A program made the position numbers and the translations under genes. A stretch of 64,000 nt of DNA from Demequina flava (GTDB taxonomy: Bacteria > Actinomycetota > Actinomycetes > Actinomycetales > Demequinaceae). Positions 1 through 8,371 of the stretch are shown piece by piece (the first letter of the stretch is position 1; the number at the start of each line of letters is the position of its first letter). Below the pieces are notes generated by a model. That model worked only from the letters and a program-made list of their open reading frames with translations. It was not told the DNA's origin and searched no databases. Location of the stretch: assembly GCF_000975035.1 (NCBI RefSeq), contig NZ_BBRA01000001.1:822788-886787 (forward strand), written 5' to 3'.

Positions 1-480
1 GCAGGCTCACTCGCGGCCGCCGCTGACGGCAATCCCGCGGCCGCCGACCGCATGGCGCTCGGTCAGTATGTTGCCGGGATGGGCTACTCGAACGTCGGCC
101 TAGGCCTCGTGCATGGCATGGCACACCCGTTGGGAGCTTTCTTTGGGGCGCCTCACGGCGTCGCCAACGGAATCTTGCTCGCCCCGTTGATGGCCTTCAA
201 TGCCGCAGAAACCGGAGAAAAGTACCGTGACATCGCCAGCGCCTTCGGAGTCGAGGACGCTCCCACGATGCCCATCAACGACGCGCGAACGGCAGCCGTC
301 GAGGCTGTGGCCGCGCTAACCCTGTCGTTGGGCAACCCCACAACGATTACCGAAATCGGCGCATCCGAGTCGGACATCGACGCCCTCGCACAGGCGGCAT
401 TTGAGGATGTATGCACCGGCGGCAATCCCCGCACCGCCACGGTCGAGGACATCGCTGGCCTGTACCGCTCGCTGCTGTAG
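1..480 (+). CDS. Iron-containing alcohol dehydrogenase, FucO-like (C-terminal part)
   Basis: The frame is open from the first base, so the start lies outside the window; 159 residues remain of an expected 380-390. The remaining part is the all-helical iron-binding domain of group III alcohol dehydrogenases. VHGMAHPLGA and APHGVANG carry the two conserved His that, with upstream residues not seen here, bind the metal. The ending (DDVC-like DVCTGGNPR, then a short LYRSLL tail) is close to lactaldehyde reductase FucO, which reduces L-lactaldehyde to propane-1,2-diol with NADH. The family call is firm. The substrate is a guess, because nothing else of fucose or rhamnose metabolism is in view. A convergent terminator separates it from the next gene. 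Confidence 0.85.
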   Translation, partial: AGSLAAAADGNPAAADRMALGQYVAGMGYSNVGLGLVHGMAHPLGAFFGAPHGVANGILLAPLMAFNAAETGEKYRDIASAFGVEDAPTMPINDARTAAVEAVAALTLSLGNPTTITEIGASESDIDALAQAAFEDVCTGGNPRTATVEDIAGLYRSLL

Positions 481-538
481 CGCAAAAGACGGAGGGCCGA
501 TGCCTGGGTCACCCCGGCGCATCGACCCTCCGTTTGCG
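481..538. terminator. Bidirectional terminator hairpin
   Basis: A long inverted repeat starts at the stop codon of the alcohol dehydrogenase. CGCAAA (481-486) pairs with TTTGCG (533-538) and ACGGAGGG with CCCTCCGT, and the inner part (CCGATGCC with GGCGCATCG) continues with a small bulge. It lies between convergent genes and can serve both. Its stem contains one copy of the dispersed GGCCGATGC motif. Confidence 0.8.
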
Positions 539-550
539 TAGTGACTGGCG

Positions 551-1927
551 CTAGTCGCGACCCAGCGAGATGTTGGTCATCTCATCGCGAGGAACGACCT
601 TCACGCGCTCGCGGCCATCGGCCTCACCAAGGGCTAGCTCGTGGGCGTTTAGAATCTCCCAGTCAGCCCACTGAATAACGTCCACGCCGCGGTCCTGAAG
701 CAGGCGCAAAACGTTGTCGGGACTGCGCTGCTCGGCGCCTGCGGAGGACTCCTCGTACAGCTTGTCGGCGTCCTCGATGATCTTCCGGATGGTCTCCTGC
801 GCGTCCGACTTGGTGTGGCCAATCAGACCCACGGGACCGCGCTTGATCCAGCCAGTGGTGTACATGCCGTGGACTGGGTTGCCGTCCTCATCGAGCACGC
901 GGCCAGCCTCGTTGTTGATGGTGCCCTTGCGGTCGTTGAACGGGATTCCATCGATCGGCGTTCCGTAGTAGCCCACCGCGCGGTACACAGCCTGGACGGG
1001 GTAGTCGATGAACTCGCCCGTGCCCTTTACGGTGCCGTCACCCTGCAGCTCGGTGCGCTCGACGCGCACGCCGGTGACCTTGCCGTCCTCGCCGAGAACC
1101 TCGTGAGGCGACTGCATGAAGTGCAGGTGGATGCGTCGCGATGCGGTGCCAGGCTCGCGCAGCGCGTAGTCCGTGAGGGTCTTGACGACCTGCTTCTGCT
1201 GCTTGTTGTTTTCGGCGATCTCCATCGACGCCTCGTCGAACTCGTAGTCCGTCTCGGGGTAAACCACGATGTCGACGTCAGGCACGTGGCCGAGCTCGCG
1301 CAGTTCCAGTGGCGAGAACTTCACCTGAGCGGGGCCGCGGCGACCAAAGACGTGCACGTCGGTGACGGGCGACTTCTCGAGGATCTCCATGACGTTCGCG
1401 GGGATCTCGGTGGGCGCGAGGTCCTTGGGGTGCTTCGCGAGAATACGCGCGACGTCAAGCGCCACGTTGCCGACACCGAAGATTGCAACTTCCTTGGCCT
1501 CGAGCGGCCAGGTGCGGGCGACATCTGGGTGGCCGTCAAACCACGACACGAAGTCCGCAGCGCCGTACGAGCCGTCGAGATCGATGCCCGGAATGTCGAG
1601 GTCCGCGTCCTTGAACGCACCGGTCGCGAAGATGACCGCGTCATAGTGCTCGCGCATGTCGTCAAGCGACAGGTCCGTACCAATGTTGACGTTGGCGAGT
1701 AGGCGGATATCGCCGCGTCCCAGCACGTTCGCGAGCGCCACGATGATCTGCTTGATGCGCGGGTGGTCAGGCGCCACTCCGTATCGCACCAGGCCGAACG
1801 GCGCGGGCAGACGCTCGATGATGTCGATCGACACATCGATATCCGACTTGGACAGAATGTCGCTGGCGTAGGTGCCGGCAGGGCCAGCTCCCACGACGGC
1901 GACGCGCAAAGGGCGTTCCGTAGTCAC
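551..1927 (-). CDS. fprA: Ferredoxin/adrenodoxin-type NADP+ reductase (FprA family)
   Basis: FAD enzyme of about 458 aa that moves electrons between NADP(H) and ferredoxin. The FAD Rossmann motif GAGPAG lies at residues 13-18, followed by the family block APFGLVRYGVAPDHP. The NADP-binding GVGNVALDVAR is at about 151-161, and the C-terminal flavin block GWIKRGPVGLIGHTKSD starts near 359. The GTG start is chosen because AAGGA lies 11 nt upstream and the conserved fold begins at once; an ATG 57 nt further out would add a proline-rich tail with no counterpart in the family. It stands alone between convergent and tandem neighbours. A plausible partner is the ferredoxin-dependent sulfite reductase 3 kb downstream, but that is inference. 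Confidence 0.93.
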   Translation of the reverse strand: MTTERPLRVAVVGAGPAGTYASDILSKSDIDVSIDIIERLPAPFGLVRYGVAPDHPRIKQIIVALANVLGRGDIRLLANVNIGTDLSLDDMREHYDAVIFATGAFKDADLDIPGIDLDGSYGAADFVSWFDGHPDVARTWPLEAKEVAIFGVGNVALDVARILAKHPKDLAPTEIPANVMEILEKSPVTDVHVFGRRGPAQVKFSPLELRELGHVPDVDIVVYPETDYEFDEASMEIAENNKQQKQVVKTLTDYALREPGTASRRIHLHFMQSPHEVLGEDGKVTGVRVERTELQGDGTVKGTGEFIDYPVQAVYRAVGYYGTPIDGIPFNDRKGTINNEAGRVLDEDGNPVHGMYTTGWIKRGPVGLIGHTKSDAQETIRKIIEDADKLYEESSAGAEQRSPDNVLRLLQDRGVDVIQWADWEILNAHELALGEADGRERVKVVPRDEMTNISLGRD

Positions 1928-2040
1928 GCTAATCACAATCCTTGGGGGATGGGGTCCGCGAGCCGGGCACGCTCCCGGTCGCAATGGCCCCGAGTATAGA
2001 CATGCCCGTCAAGCGTAATTCGCCGGGCCCTGACATTTGG

Positions 2041-2676
2041 TCACTCAGTTTGGGCAGCCTCGGCCTCGTCAAGCGAGCCCAATCCGGCCAGCGCGACGGT
2101 CAGCGTGAGCGTTTCCTCCGTGAGGTTCCCGCCACGCGTAGCCACCTCGTCCACGAGGTCCGCGTAGAGCGCGAACGTCGCGTCCGAGTACGTGCCCAAT
2201 TCGCCGCGCAGATACGTCTCAAACGACGTCGCTTCGAGGGTGTCCTGCGCCGTGCGCAGCACCCGCATGCCCGCACCCAAGCACGGGAAGCGAGAGTGGA
2301 AGTCCCGCGCCCATTCCACCTGAACACCAATCACGCGTTCCTGGGCAGCCACACGCGCCTCCGCCAAGACCGGCAACCGCGGCGCAATCTCACGGGCGTA
2401 CCGCTCGGGCTCCATGGAGGCCATCATCCGCGCGTACTTCTCGGTCAGCAGGTTCCGACCGGCAGCATCGGCCGCATCCAGGTCCGCCGCGTAGGACGTC
2501 AGCAACGGCACCGGCCACGTGAGGAACTGTGGAAGCCGCTGCCCGTGGAACGTGAGCCAGTCGTCTTGGCACGCCGCGCGACCACCCTCTGCAGGCACCT
2601 CGCCCATCTGCGTGAACTCGTGGCGCACGATTCCCTCGGCCAGGTCCAGGCGCTCGGCCAAGACGTCGCGGTCCAT
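2041..2676 (-). CDS. DUF4125 family protein
   Basis: Protein of 211 aa that I place in the DUF4125 family. It contains W-TFHGQRLPQFLTW and a mostly helical body with no membrane segment or signal peptide. It follows the TPR-DUF4037 gene by 9 nt and is preceded by a very good ribosome site (AGGAGG, 5 nt before ATG), so the two are co-transcribed. DUF4125 and DUF4037 are commonly found together. No biochemical role is known to me. Because the partner has a nucleotidyltransferase-like fold, a nucleotide-transfer or signalling role for the pair is possible but unproved. Confidence 0.75.
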   Translation of the reverse strand: MDRDVLAERLDLAEGIVRHEFTQMGEVPAEGGRAACQDDWLTFHGQRLPQFLTWPVPLLTSYAADLDAADAAGRNLLTEKYARMMASMEPERYAREIAPRLPVLAEARVAAQERVIGVQVEWARDFHSRFPCLGAGMRVLRTAQDTLEATSFETYLRGELGTYSDATFALYADLVDEVATRGGNLTEETLTLTVALAGLGSLDEAEAAQTE

Positions 2677-2685
2677 GTCAGCCTC

Positions 2686-4617
2686 CTACTGCTGTCGTAG
2701 CCACGGGTCGGAAATCTTCGCCGCGAGCTCGGGGCGATGGTGCTCAAGGAAGGTGGCATCCGACCCTGACAAGCCCTGGACACGCAGTTCCGCACCGATA
2801 GCCGCGCAGACCGCCTCGATCCGCTCCGTCAGTTGGGCCGATGCGACCGAAGCTCCCTTGCCACCCTCGCCAAAGGCTTCCCCACCAAGGCAGGCGGCCG
2901 ATGCCACACGCATCACCGCAGTCAGCTCACCATAGACCTGGGGTAGCCGGCTAAGGGGGCGGTCGGAAAGGCGGCGCAGCGCCGCGAACTGCCACTTGTA
3001 GTACGGCAGATAGCCCACCTGGGCGGGCTTGTTCAGCAGGAAGACGGTCGAGGCGGCAGAGCGCACAAACTCGCCAACCGCGAGCCATGCCGCCTCGCCA
3101 TCACCACGCGACAACATCCGCGGCACGTTGTACTGCCCCGCCTGAGCGAGCATCCCCAACCTGCGCGACAGGTGCGTGAGCCACACGTCCGGCGGCATCC
3201 GCTGGAAGCCACCACGCGCTGCTCCGAACGCGCCGTGCGGATCCGCGAACACTTCACCGTTGGTGGCCGCCGCGAGTGTAGCCTCGTCGAGGCTGAGCCA
3301 CACATGCGGTTCGTCGGCGCTCGGCGCCTGGCGCAGGCCCGTGATGGACTCAAAAAAAGCACCGATCTCGAACACACCCGACCGCTTCTGACCGTGAGCG
3401 GCGAGCGCGGGGCGGACCGGGACGCCCTCGAACGTGTCCGGCAGACCGTCGTAGGCACGCTGCAGATCGGCACCAATCAGTTCGTGATCAGCCTCCGTGA
3501 GCCACAGGCAGAACCCCACCCCAAAGTCGTGATCCGTGCTCACCGCGTCGTCGAAGCCGTAGCACTCAGACCCGTGCCCCACGAGCCCCGCGGCGATGCG
3601 TCCTGCGAAATCGGGGAACTGCGCGTCGAGCATGGGCTTGCCGTGCTCGAGCCAGTAGCGGCGGGCCAGCTCCAGTCCGGGGACATGCTGGACGCGGGCC
3701 GATGCTGGGGCCGGGTCACGCACCTCAGCGGGCGTGGGTGCGGGGTCGGGGTCGACGGCCGCGGCGCCCGACTCACCGGCAATCGCGTCACGGAGCTGCC
3801 GCGCCTGGTCGAGGTTGTCGCGGGTGACCTCGGCGGCTTCGGACTGTGGACCGTACGCACGCTCGACGATCGCGAGCGCCTCCTCGTAGCGGTCCACTGC
3901 CCCGGCGGCGTCGCCAGCGCTGATGAGGGTCGACGCATGGGCCGCGAGCGCGGCTGCCATGTGCGGGTCGTCGGTGGCTCCCGCGGCGCGGAACAGGTCG
4001 ATCGCGCGGCGGGCATGCTCATCCGCCCCGCCCGGATCACCGACTGCGGCGCACGAGTGCGCGAGGTTCGCATGGGTCATTGCGATGTCGACATCCGCGT
4101 CCGGGTCCGTGGTGGCCCGGGTGAGGATCGCAAGGGCTTCGCGTTGCTCGGCCAGAGCCGCTTCGGGCTCGCCCGCATCCGCGATAGCGAGCGACAGGTT
4201 GTTGTGCAGCGCGGCCAGTCGCCGGTCGTCGGGACCAAACAGTCGCCGCGCTCCGTCGAGGGCTTGCGCGTAGGTGACCCGAGCATCGGCCGTCTTCCCC
4301 GCTGCCCGCTGAGCCGTTGCCACGTTGATGAGCGTCGTGGTCTGGGCGTCCGTACCCTCCAGGCCGAGGTCGGCGACCAAGGTGAGTGCAGCATCGGCCG
4401 CTTCCAGTGCCTCGTCGTGCGCGCCGATCGACCTGAAGAACCCCGCCTGCTCATTGCGAAGCGTCAGCAATGCCGGTTGGTCGTCGAGTTCCTGCGCCCG
4501 CGCGACCCCCTCCTCGAGAAGCATGCGCGCAACCTCGGGCCCGCGCTGCTCGGCGAACACCTGATCGAGGCGGTTGAGGAAACCCTCCATGGGGAATCGT
4601 GCCTGGGACGTGCTCAC
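2686..4617 (-). CDS. TPR repeat protein with C-terminal DUF4037 domain
   Basis: A 643-aa cytosolic protein. The first ~290 residues are tetratricopeptide repeats, with repeating A-x-Y/L-x-EAL-type helices (LEAADAALTLV, VTYAQALDGARRL, VDRYEEALAIVE). A linker rich in Pro, Asp and Ala leads to DUF4037, starting near LELARRYWLEHGKPML and including a GHGSECYGFDDAVSTDHDFG block. The paired acidic residues D-H-D-x-G resemble the metal-binding carboxylates of minimal nucleotidyltransferases. The GTG start has CAGGAG 6 nt upstream; an ATG 51 nt earlier would precede it with no such site. It forms a two-gene operon with DUF4125 behind it. TPRs suggest that it binds a partner protein. Substrate unknown. 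Confidence 0.8.
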   Translation of the reverse strand: MSTSQARFPMEGFLNRLDQVFAEQRGPEVARMLLEEGVARAQELDDQPALLTLRNEQAGFFRSIGAHDEALEAADAALTLVADLGLEGTDAQTTTLINVATAQRAAGKTADARVTYAQALDGARRLFGPDDRRLAALHNNLSLAIADAGEPEAALAEQREALAILTRATTDPDADVDIAMTHANLAHSCAAVGDPGGADEHARRAIDLFRAAGATDDPHMAAALAAHASTLISAGDAAGAVDRYEEALAIVERAYGPQSEAAEVTRDNLDQARQLRDAIAGESGAAAVDPDPAPTPAEVRDPAPASARVQHVPGLELARRYWLEHGKPMLDAQFPDFAGRIAAGLVGHGSECYGFDDAVSTDHDFGVGFCLWLTEADHELIGADLQRAYDGLPDTFEGVPVRPALAAHGQKRSGVFEIGAFFESITGLRQAPSADEPHVWLSLDEATLAAATNGEVFADPHGAFGAARGGFQRMPPDVWLTHLSRRLGMLAQAGQYNVPRMLSRGDGEAAWLAVGEFVRSAASTVFLLNKPAQVGYLPYYKWQFAALRRLSDRPLSRLPQVYGELTAVMRVASAACLGGEAFGEGGKGASVASAQLTERIEAVCAAIGAELRVQGLSGSDATFLEHHRPELAAKISDPWLRQQ

Positions 4618-4712
4618 CGGAAACTCCTGCCGGACGGGGGCGAATGGGCGGTGGGGACGGTACCGCAATTCCAGTCTACGAACCGGGGGTAGCCACCACC
4701 TAGGCCGTATGG

Positions 4713-4718
4713 CACAAT
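4713..4718 (+). promoter_or_regulatory. -10 box of the sulfate operon
   Basis: CACAAT ends 7 nt before the ATG of the leader ORF, the spacing of a leaderless transcript whose first base is the A of ATG. No convincing -35 box is seen. Confidence 0.5.
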
Positions 4719-4725
4719 CACTGAC

Positions 4726-4797
4726 ATGTCACACCAGCTCACCATGCGCGCATCGATGATGTGCCGTTGCTGCTGTGTCATGTGTCTGCAGGCCTAG
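4726..4797 (+). CDS. Cysteine/methionine-rich leader peptide of the sulfate assimilation operon
   Basis: A 23-codon ORF (ATG to TAG) ends 115 nt before the sulfite reductase. Residues 11-20 are MMCRCCCVMC, so eight of ten codons are for sulfur amino acids (five Cys in all). In-frame ATGs also occur at 4744, 4756 and 4759. Such runs are the mark of a ribosome-mediated attenuator: ribosome speed at Cys (and here Met) codons would decide how the downstream RNA folds. Poly-cysteine leader ORFs, leaderless and cysteine-responsive, are known upstream of sulfur genes in mycobacteria. The product itself is probably not functional. What is seen is the ORF, its codons and its place; regulation is inferred. 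Confidence 0.8.
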   Translation: MSHQLTMRASMMCRCCCVMCLQA

Positions 4798-4912
4798 TCG
4801 CCCGCGGATACGCAACGTAGCCCTGGGCGCTCGGCCTTACGAGCGCGAACCAGCAGCGCTCTGACGGCCTCGCTCCCACAGTGATTGTGAACGAACGAGT
4901 CGAGGAGATTCG
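4798..4912 (+). promoter_or_regulatory. Candidate attenuator region with mutually exclusive hairpins
   Basis: GCGCTCG (4827-4833) can pair with CGAGCGC (4840-4846) around a 6-nt loop. The same right arm, GAGCGC (4841-4846), can instead pair with GCGCTC (4856-4861), so only one hairpin can form at a time. Further down, CCTCG (4868-4872) or CTCC (4873-4876) can cover the sulfite reductase ribosome site CGAGGAG (4901-4907). This is the arrangement expected of a leader-peptide switch that hides or frees the ribosome site. Pairings were found by eye, with no energy calculation. Confidence 0.55.
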
Positions 4913-6694
4913 GTGACTGACGCCGACACCACCACCCCGGGTGGTACCACCGCACTGACGGACGCTGAAGAGCGCCGCCGCCACCGCGAGGAGGCGCGCC
5001 TCATCCGCACCCGTGAGGCTGCCGCGCGCAAGAACACCGCGTCGAAGGACGGCCAGTGGGCAGCGGGCGACCGCACGCCGCTGAACCCCAACGAGGAGAT
5101 GAAGGCTGCGAGCGACCCTCTCGAGGTTCGCCAGCGCATCGAGTCGATGTACTCCAAGTGGGGCTTCTGGTCGATCCCTCCCGGTGACCTGCGCGGCCGC
5201 TTCCGTTGGTGGGGCCTGTACACGCAGCGCCGTCCCGGGATCGATGGCGGCAAGACCGCCGTGCTCGAGCCGCACCAGCTCGACGACGAGTACTTCATGC
5301 TCCGCATCCGCTCGGACGGCGGTCAGCTGTCCGTGGCGCAGGCTCGCGAGATCGGCAAGATCTCCGCTGAGTTCGCCCGCGATACCGCGGACGTGTCCGA
5401 CCGCCAGAACATCCAGCTGCACTGGATCCGCATCGAGGACGTGCCAGAGATTTTCCGCCGCGTCGAAGAAGTGGGCCTGCTGTGCACCGAGGCCTGCGGC
5501 GACGTGCCGCGCGTGCTGCTGGGCTCCCCCGTTGCGGGCGTGGCCAAGGACGAGCTGATCGACCCCACGCCGCAGATCCGCGAAATCATGGACAAGTACA
5601 TCGGCAGCCCGGAGTTTTCCAACCTGCCGCGTAAGTTCAAGACCGCCTTCACCGGCCAGCCCGTGCCGGACATCCTGCACGAGGTCCAGGACATCGCGTT
5701 CTGCGCCGTCGAGCACCCCGAGCTCGGCGTTGGCTACGACCTGTGGGTGGGCGGCGGCCTGTCCGTGAGCCCGTTCCTGGGTAAGCGCCTGGGAGTCTTC
5801 GTCAAGCCAGACATCGCACACGACGTGTGGCGCGGTGTGGTCAGCATCTTCCGCGACCACGGCTACCGCCGCCTGCGCACCCGCGCTCGCCTTAAGTTCC
5901 TCGTCAAGGCTTGGGGAGCGGAGAAGTTCCTCCAGGTACTGCAAGACGACTACCTCGGCTACGAACTGCCGAAGGGCCCGGCCCCCAAGCTTGCTGAGCG
6001 TGGCGACCGCGGTGACCACGTTGGGATCCACGAGCAGGCCGACGGCAACTACTACGTAGGCGTTGCCCCCGTGGCCGGTCGCGTCTCCGGCGAGAAGATG
6101 AAGAAAATCGCCGACATCGCCGAGTCCGTCGGTTCCGACCGCGTGCGCCTGACGCCCCTGCAGAAGGTGCTCGTTCTCGACATCCCCAAGGATCGCGTGA
6201 GCGACGTCGTCAACGGCCTGCGTGCCCTCGAGCTCGACTCCGAGCCCGGCGAGTTCCACCGCAACGTAATCGCCTGCACCGGCATCGAGTACTGCAAGCT
6301 CGCGATCGTCGAGACCAAGGCCACGGCCCGTGAGGTCGTCAAGGTCCTGGACGACAAGTTCCCCACGCTGGACAACCCCATCACCGTGCACGTCAACGGC
6401 TGCCCTAACTCCTGCGCCCGTGTGCAGATCGCGGACATTGGTTTCAAGGGTCAGTTGGTGCTGGACGAGGAGTCCGGCGAGCAGGTGCCCGGCTTCCAGG
6501 TTCACCTGGGTGGCCGTCTGGGCCGCGGCGACGACAACGACTTTGGTCGCAAGATCCGCGGTCACAAGGTAACGGAGAAGGGCATGCCCGACTACGTCGA
6601 GCGCGTCACCGCGAACTACCTCGAGGACCGCACCAGCGAGACCGAGACGTTCGCCGAGTGGGCCTTCCGGGCTGAGGAGGAACTGATCAAGTGA
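4913..6694 (+). CDS. sir: Ferredoxin-dependent assimilatory sulfite reductase (nitrite/sulfite reductase family)
   Basis: 593 aa. Reduces sulfite to sulfide with six electrons at a siroheme coupled to a [4Fe-4S] cluster. The four ligand cysteines are C455 and C461 (CTGIEYC) and C497 and C501 (CPNSC). The two-fold repeat of the family is visible, with parallel ferredoxin-like half domains. The first ~75 residues, rich in Arg, Glu and Ala, are a charged extension before the conserved YSKWGFWSIPPGDLRGRFRW block. Start GTG with GAGGAG about 5 nt upstream. First structural gene of the operon; its stop overlaps the cysH start. The context of cysH, cysD and cysN argues for sulfite rather than nitrite as substrate. 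Confidence 0.93.
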   Translation: MTDADTTTPGGTTALTDAEERRRHREEARLIRTREAAARKNTASKDGQWAAGDRTPLNPNEEMKAASDPLEVRQRIESMYSKWGFWSIPPGDLRGRFRWWGLYTQRRPGIDGGKTAVLEPHQLDDEYFMLRIRSDGGQLSVAQAREIGKISAEFARDTADVSDRQNIQLHWIRIEDVPEIFRRVEEVGLLCTEACGDVPRVLLGSPVAGVAKDELIDPTPQIREIMDKYIGSPEFSNLPRKFKTAFTGQPVPDILHEVQDIAFCAVEHPELGVGYDLWVGGGLSVSPFLGKRLGVFVKPDIAHDVWRGVVSIFRDHGYRRLRTRARLKFLVKAWGAEKFLQVLQDDYLGYELPKGPAPKLAERGDRGDHVGIHEQADGNYYVGVAPVAGRVSGEKMKKIADIAESVGSDRVRLTPLQKVLVLDIPKDRVSDVVNGLRALELDSEPGEFHRNVIACTGIEYCKLAIVETKATAREVVKVLDDKFPTLDNPITVHVNGCPNSCARVQIADIGFKGQLVLDEESGEQVPGFQVHLGGRLGRGDDNDFGRKIRGHKVTEKGMPDYVERVTANYLEDRTSETETFAEWAFRAEEELIK

Positions 6695-7425
6695 GTGCGA
6701 TCCTTCCCGCCGCGGCTTCGCTGACGCTCCTGAACCCTCAGGAGTGGAACGCTGAGTCGTGCGCAGAGGTCAATGCGCGACTTGAGAGCGCATCGGCCGC
6801 TCACATTGCGGATTGGGCCGTGGCCACGTTTGGTCGCAACCTGATCGTTGCCGCGTCAATGCAGGACACGATCCTGCCCCACATGTTCGGCACCCGCCTC
6901 GAGGACGTCGACGTGCTGTTCTTGGAGACCGGCTATCACTTTGACGAGACCATCGCCACGCGCGATGAGGCGGCGCGCCGCTTCCCGATCACGATCGTGA
7001 ACGCCGAGCCCGAGCTCACGATCGACGAGCAGACCGAGAAGTACGGCAAGGACCTCTTCCGGACCGACCCCAACCTGTGCTGCCAGATCCGCAAAGTGGA
7101 ACCACTCAAGCGTGAGCTCGCCAAGTACGACGCGTGGGTCACCGGAGTGCGCCGTGTCGACGCGATCACGCGTTCCGAGATGCCCGTCATTTCGTGGGAC
7201 GCCAAGCACGGCCTGGTGAAGATCAACCCGCTGGCCCTGTGGGACGATCCCGCCGTCGAGAACTACCAGGCTGCCAACGACCTCCCCCGCAATCCTTTGG
7301 TCGCGGACGGTTACCCCAGCATCGGCTGTGCTCCTTGCACCCGTAAGGTCGCGCCCGGCGAGGACCCGCGCGCCGGCCGGTGGGCTGGACAGAACAAGAC
7401 CGAGTGCGGCCTGCACAGTGAGTAA
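6691..7425 (+). CDS. cysH: Adenylyl-sulfate (APS) reductase, thioredoxin-dependent
   Basis: 244 aa. Converts APS to sulfite and AMP with electrons from thioredoxin. A Cys-Cys pair (130-131, LCCQIRK) together with CAPC (213, 216) gives the four [4Fe-4S] ligands that mark APS reductases rather than PAPS reductases. The catalytic Cys239 sits in the C-terminal ECGLH. This fits the rest of the operon, which has no APS kinase (cysC). The GTG start overlaps the stop of sir by 4 nt (GTGA), so translation is coupled. Note the slightly degenerate adenylate loop (AASMQDT). Confidence 0.93.
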   Translation: MSAILPAAASLTLLNPQEWNAESCAEVNARLESASAAHIADWAVATFGRNLIVAASMQDTILPHMFGTRLEDVDVLFLETGYHFDETIATRDEAARRFPITIVNAEPELTIDEQTEKYGKDLFRTDPNLCCQIRKVEPLKRELAKYDAWVTGVRRVDAITRSEMPVISWDAKHGLVKINPLALWDDPAVENYQAANDLPRNPLVADGYPSIGCAPCTRKVAPGEDPRAGRWAGQNKTECGLHSE

Positions 7426-7453
7426 TCGTGAAGCAGTGAGTGAAGAGGAATTC

Positions 7454-8371
7454 GTGACGACTGACACCCCAGCCCCCGCGCGCCTGAGCACCCTCGACTC
7501 GCTCGAGGCCGAGGGCATCCACATCATCCGTGAGGCCGTGGGCACCGCCCGCAAGCCCGTACTGCTGTTCTCCGGCGGCAAGGACTCCGTCGTGGTGCTG
7601 CACCTGGCGACCAAGGCGTTCTGGCCCGGCAAGGTGCCCTTCGAGCTCCTGCACGTGGACACCGGCCACAACTTCGACGAGGTCATCGAGTTCCGCGACC
7701 GCACCGTCGAGAAGCTGGGCCTGCGCCTGCAAGTTGCCAAGGTCCAGGACTACATCGACGATGGCCGCCTCCGCGAGCGCCCCGACGGGACCCGTAACCC
7801 ACTCCAGACGGTGCCGCTGCTGGACGCCATCACCGAGCACAAGTACGACGTCGTCTTTGGCGGCGCGCGTCGTGACGAGGAGAAGGCCCGTGCCAAGGAA
7901 CGCGTGGTGTCGCTGCGCGACGAGTTTGGCGCGTGGGACCCGCGCAATCAGCGCCCCGAGCTGTGGAACCTCTACAACCCTCGCCACCTGCCCGGCCAGC
8001 ACGTCCGCGTGTTCCCGCTGAGCAACTGGACCGAGCTGGACGTGTGGCGCTACATCGAGGCCGAGGGCATCGAGCTGCCACCTCTGTATTACGCGCACGA
8101 GCGCGAGGTCTTCCAGCGCGACGGGATGTGGCTCACTCCCCACGACAGCGTCCGCGTGCGCGACACCGACGTGATCGAGAAGCGCACGGTTCGCTACCGC
8201 ACGGTCGGCGACGCCTCGTGCACCGGTGCGGTCGAGTCCCCCGCCGTCAGCATTCAGGACGTGATCGCCGAGGTCGCCTCCACCCGCATCACCGAACGAG
8301 GCGCAACCCGCGCCGATGACCGCATGTCCGAGGCGGCCATGGAGGATCGCAAGAAGGAGGGCTACTTCTAA
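7454..8371 (+). CDS. cysD: Sulfate adenylyltransferase subunit 2
   Basis: 305 aa, the usual CysD size. With CysN it makes APS from ATP and sulfate. The PP-loop SGGKDS lies at residues 40-45, followed by the family blocks HVDTGHNFDEVIEFRD and GGARRDEEKARAKER. The GTG start is preferred because AGAGGA lies about 4 nt upstream and the protein then begins like its relatives; GTG codons at 7417 and 7438 are alternatives, the first overlapping the end of cysH. The stop TAA shares its last base with the cysN ATG. Confidence 0.93.
   Translation: MTTDTPAPARLSTLDSLEAEGIHIIREAVGTARKPVLLFSGGKDSVVVLHLATKAFWPGKVPFELLHVDTGHNFDEVIEFRDRTVEKLGLRLQVAKVQDYIDDGRLRERPDGTRNPLQTVPLLDAITEHKYDVVFGGARRDEEKARAKERVVSLRDEFGAWDPRNQRPELWNLYNPRHLPGQHVRVFPLSNWTELDVWRYIEAEGIELPPLYYAHEREVFQRDGMWLTPHDSVRVRDTDVIEKRTVRYRTVGDASCTGAVESPAVSIQDVIAEVASTRITERGATRADDRMSEAAMEDRKKEGYF

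Noticed and set aside
4778..6565. 595-codon open frame on the minus strand opposite the sulfite reductase
   Set aside because: The plus-strand gene is certain. High G+C gives long open antisense frames; this one has no family resemblance and no start signal. The same applies to other long antisense frames opposite nuo, men and ccs genes.
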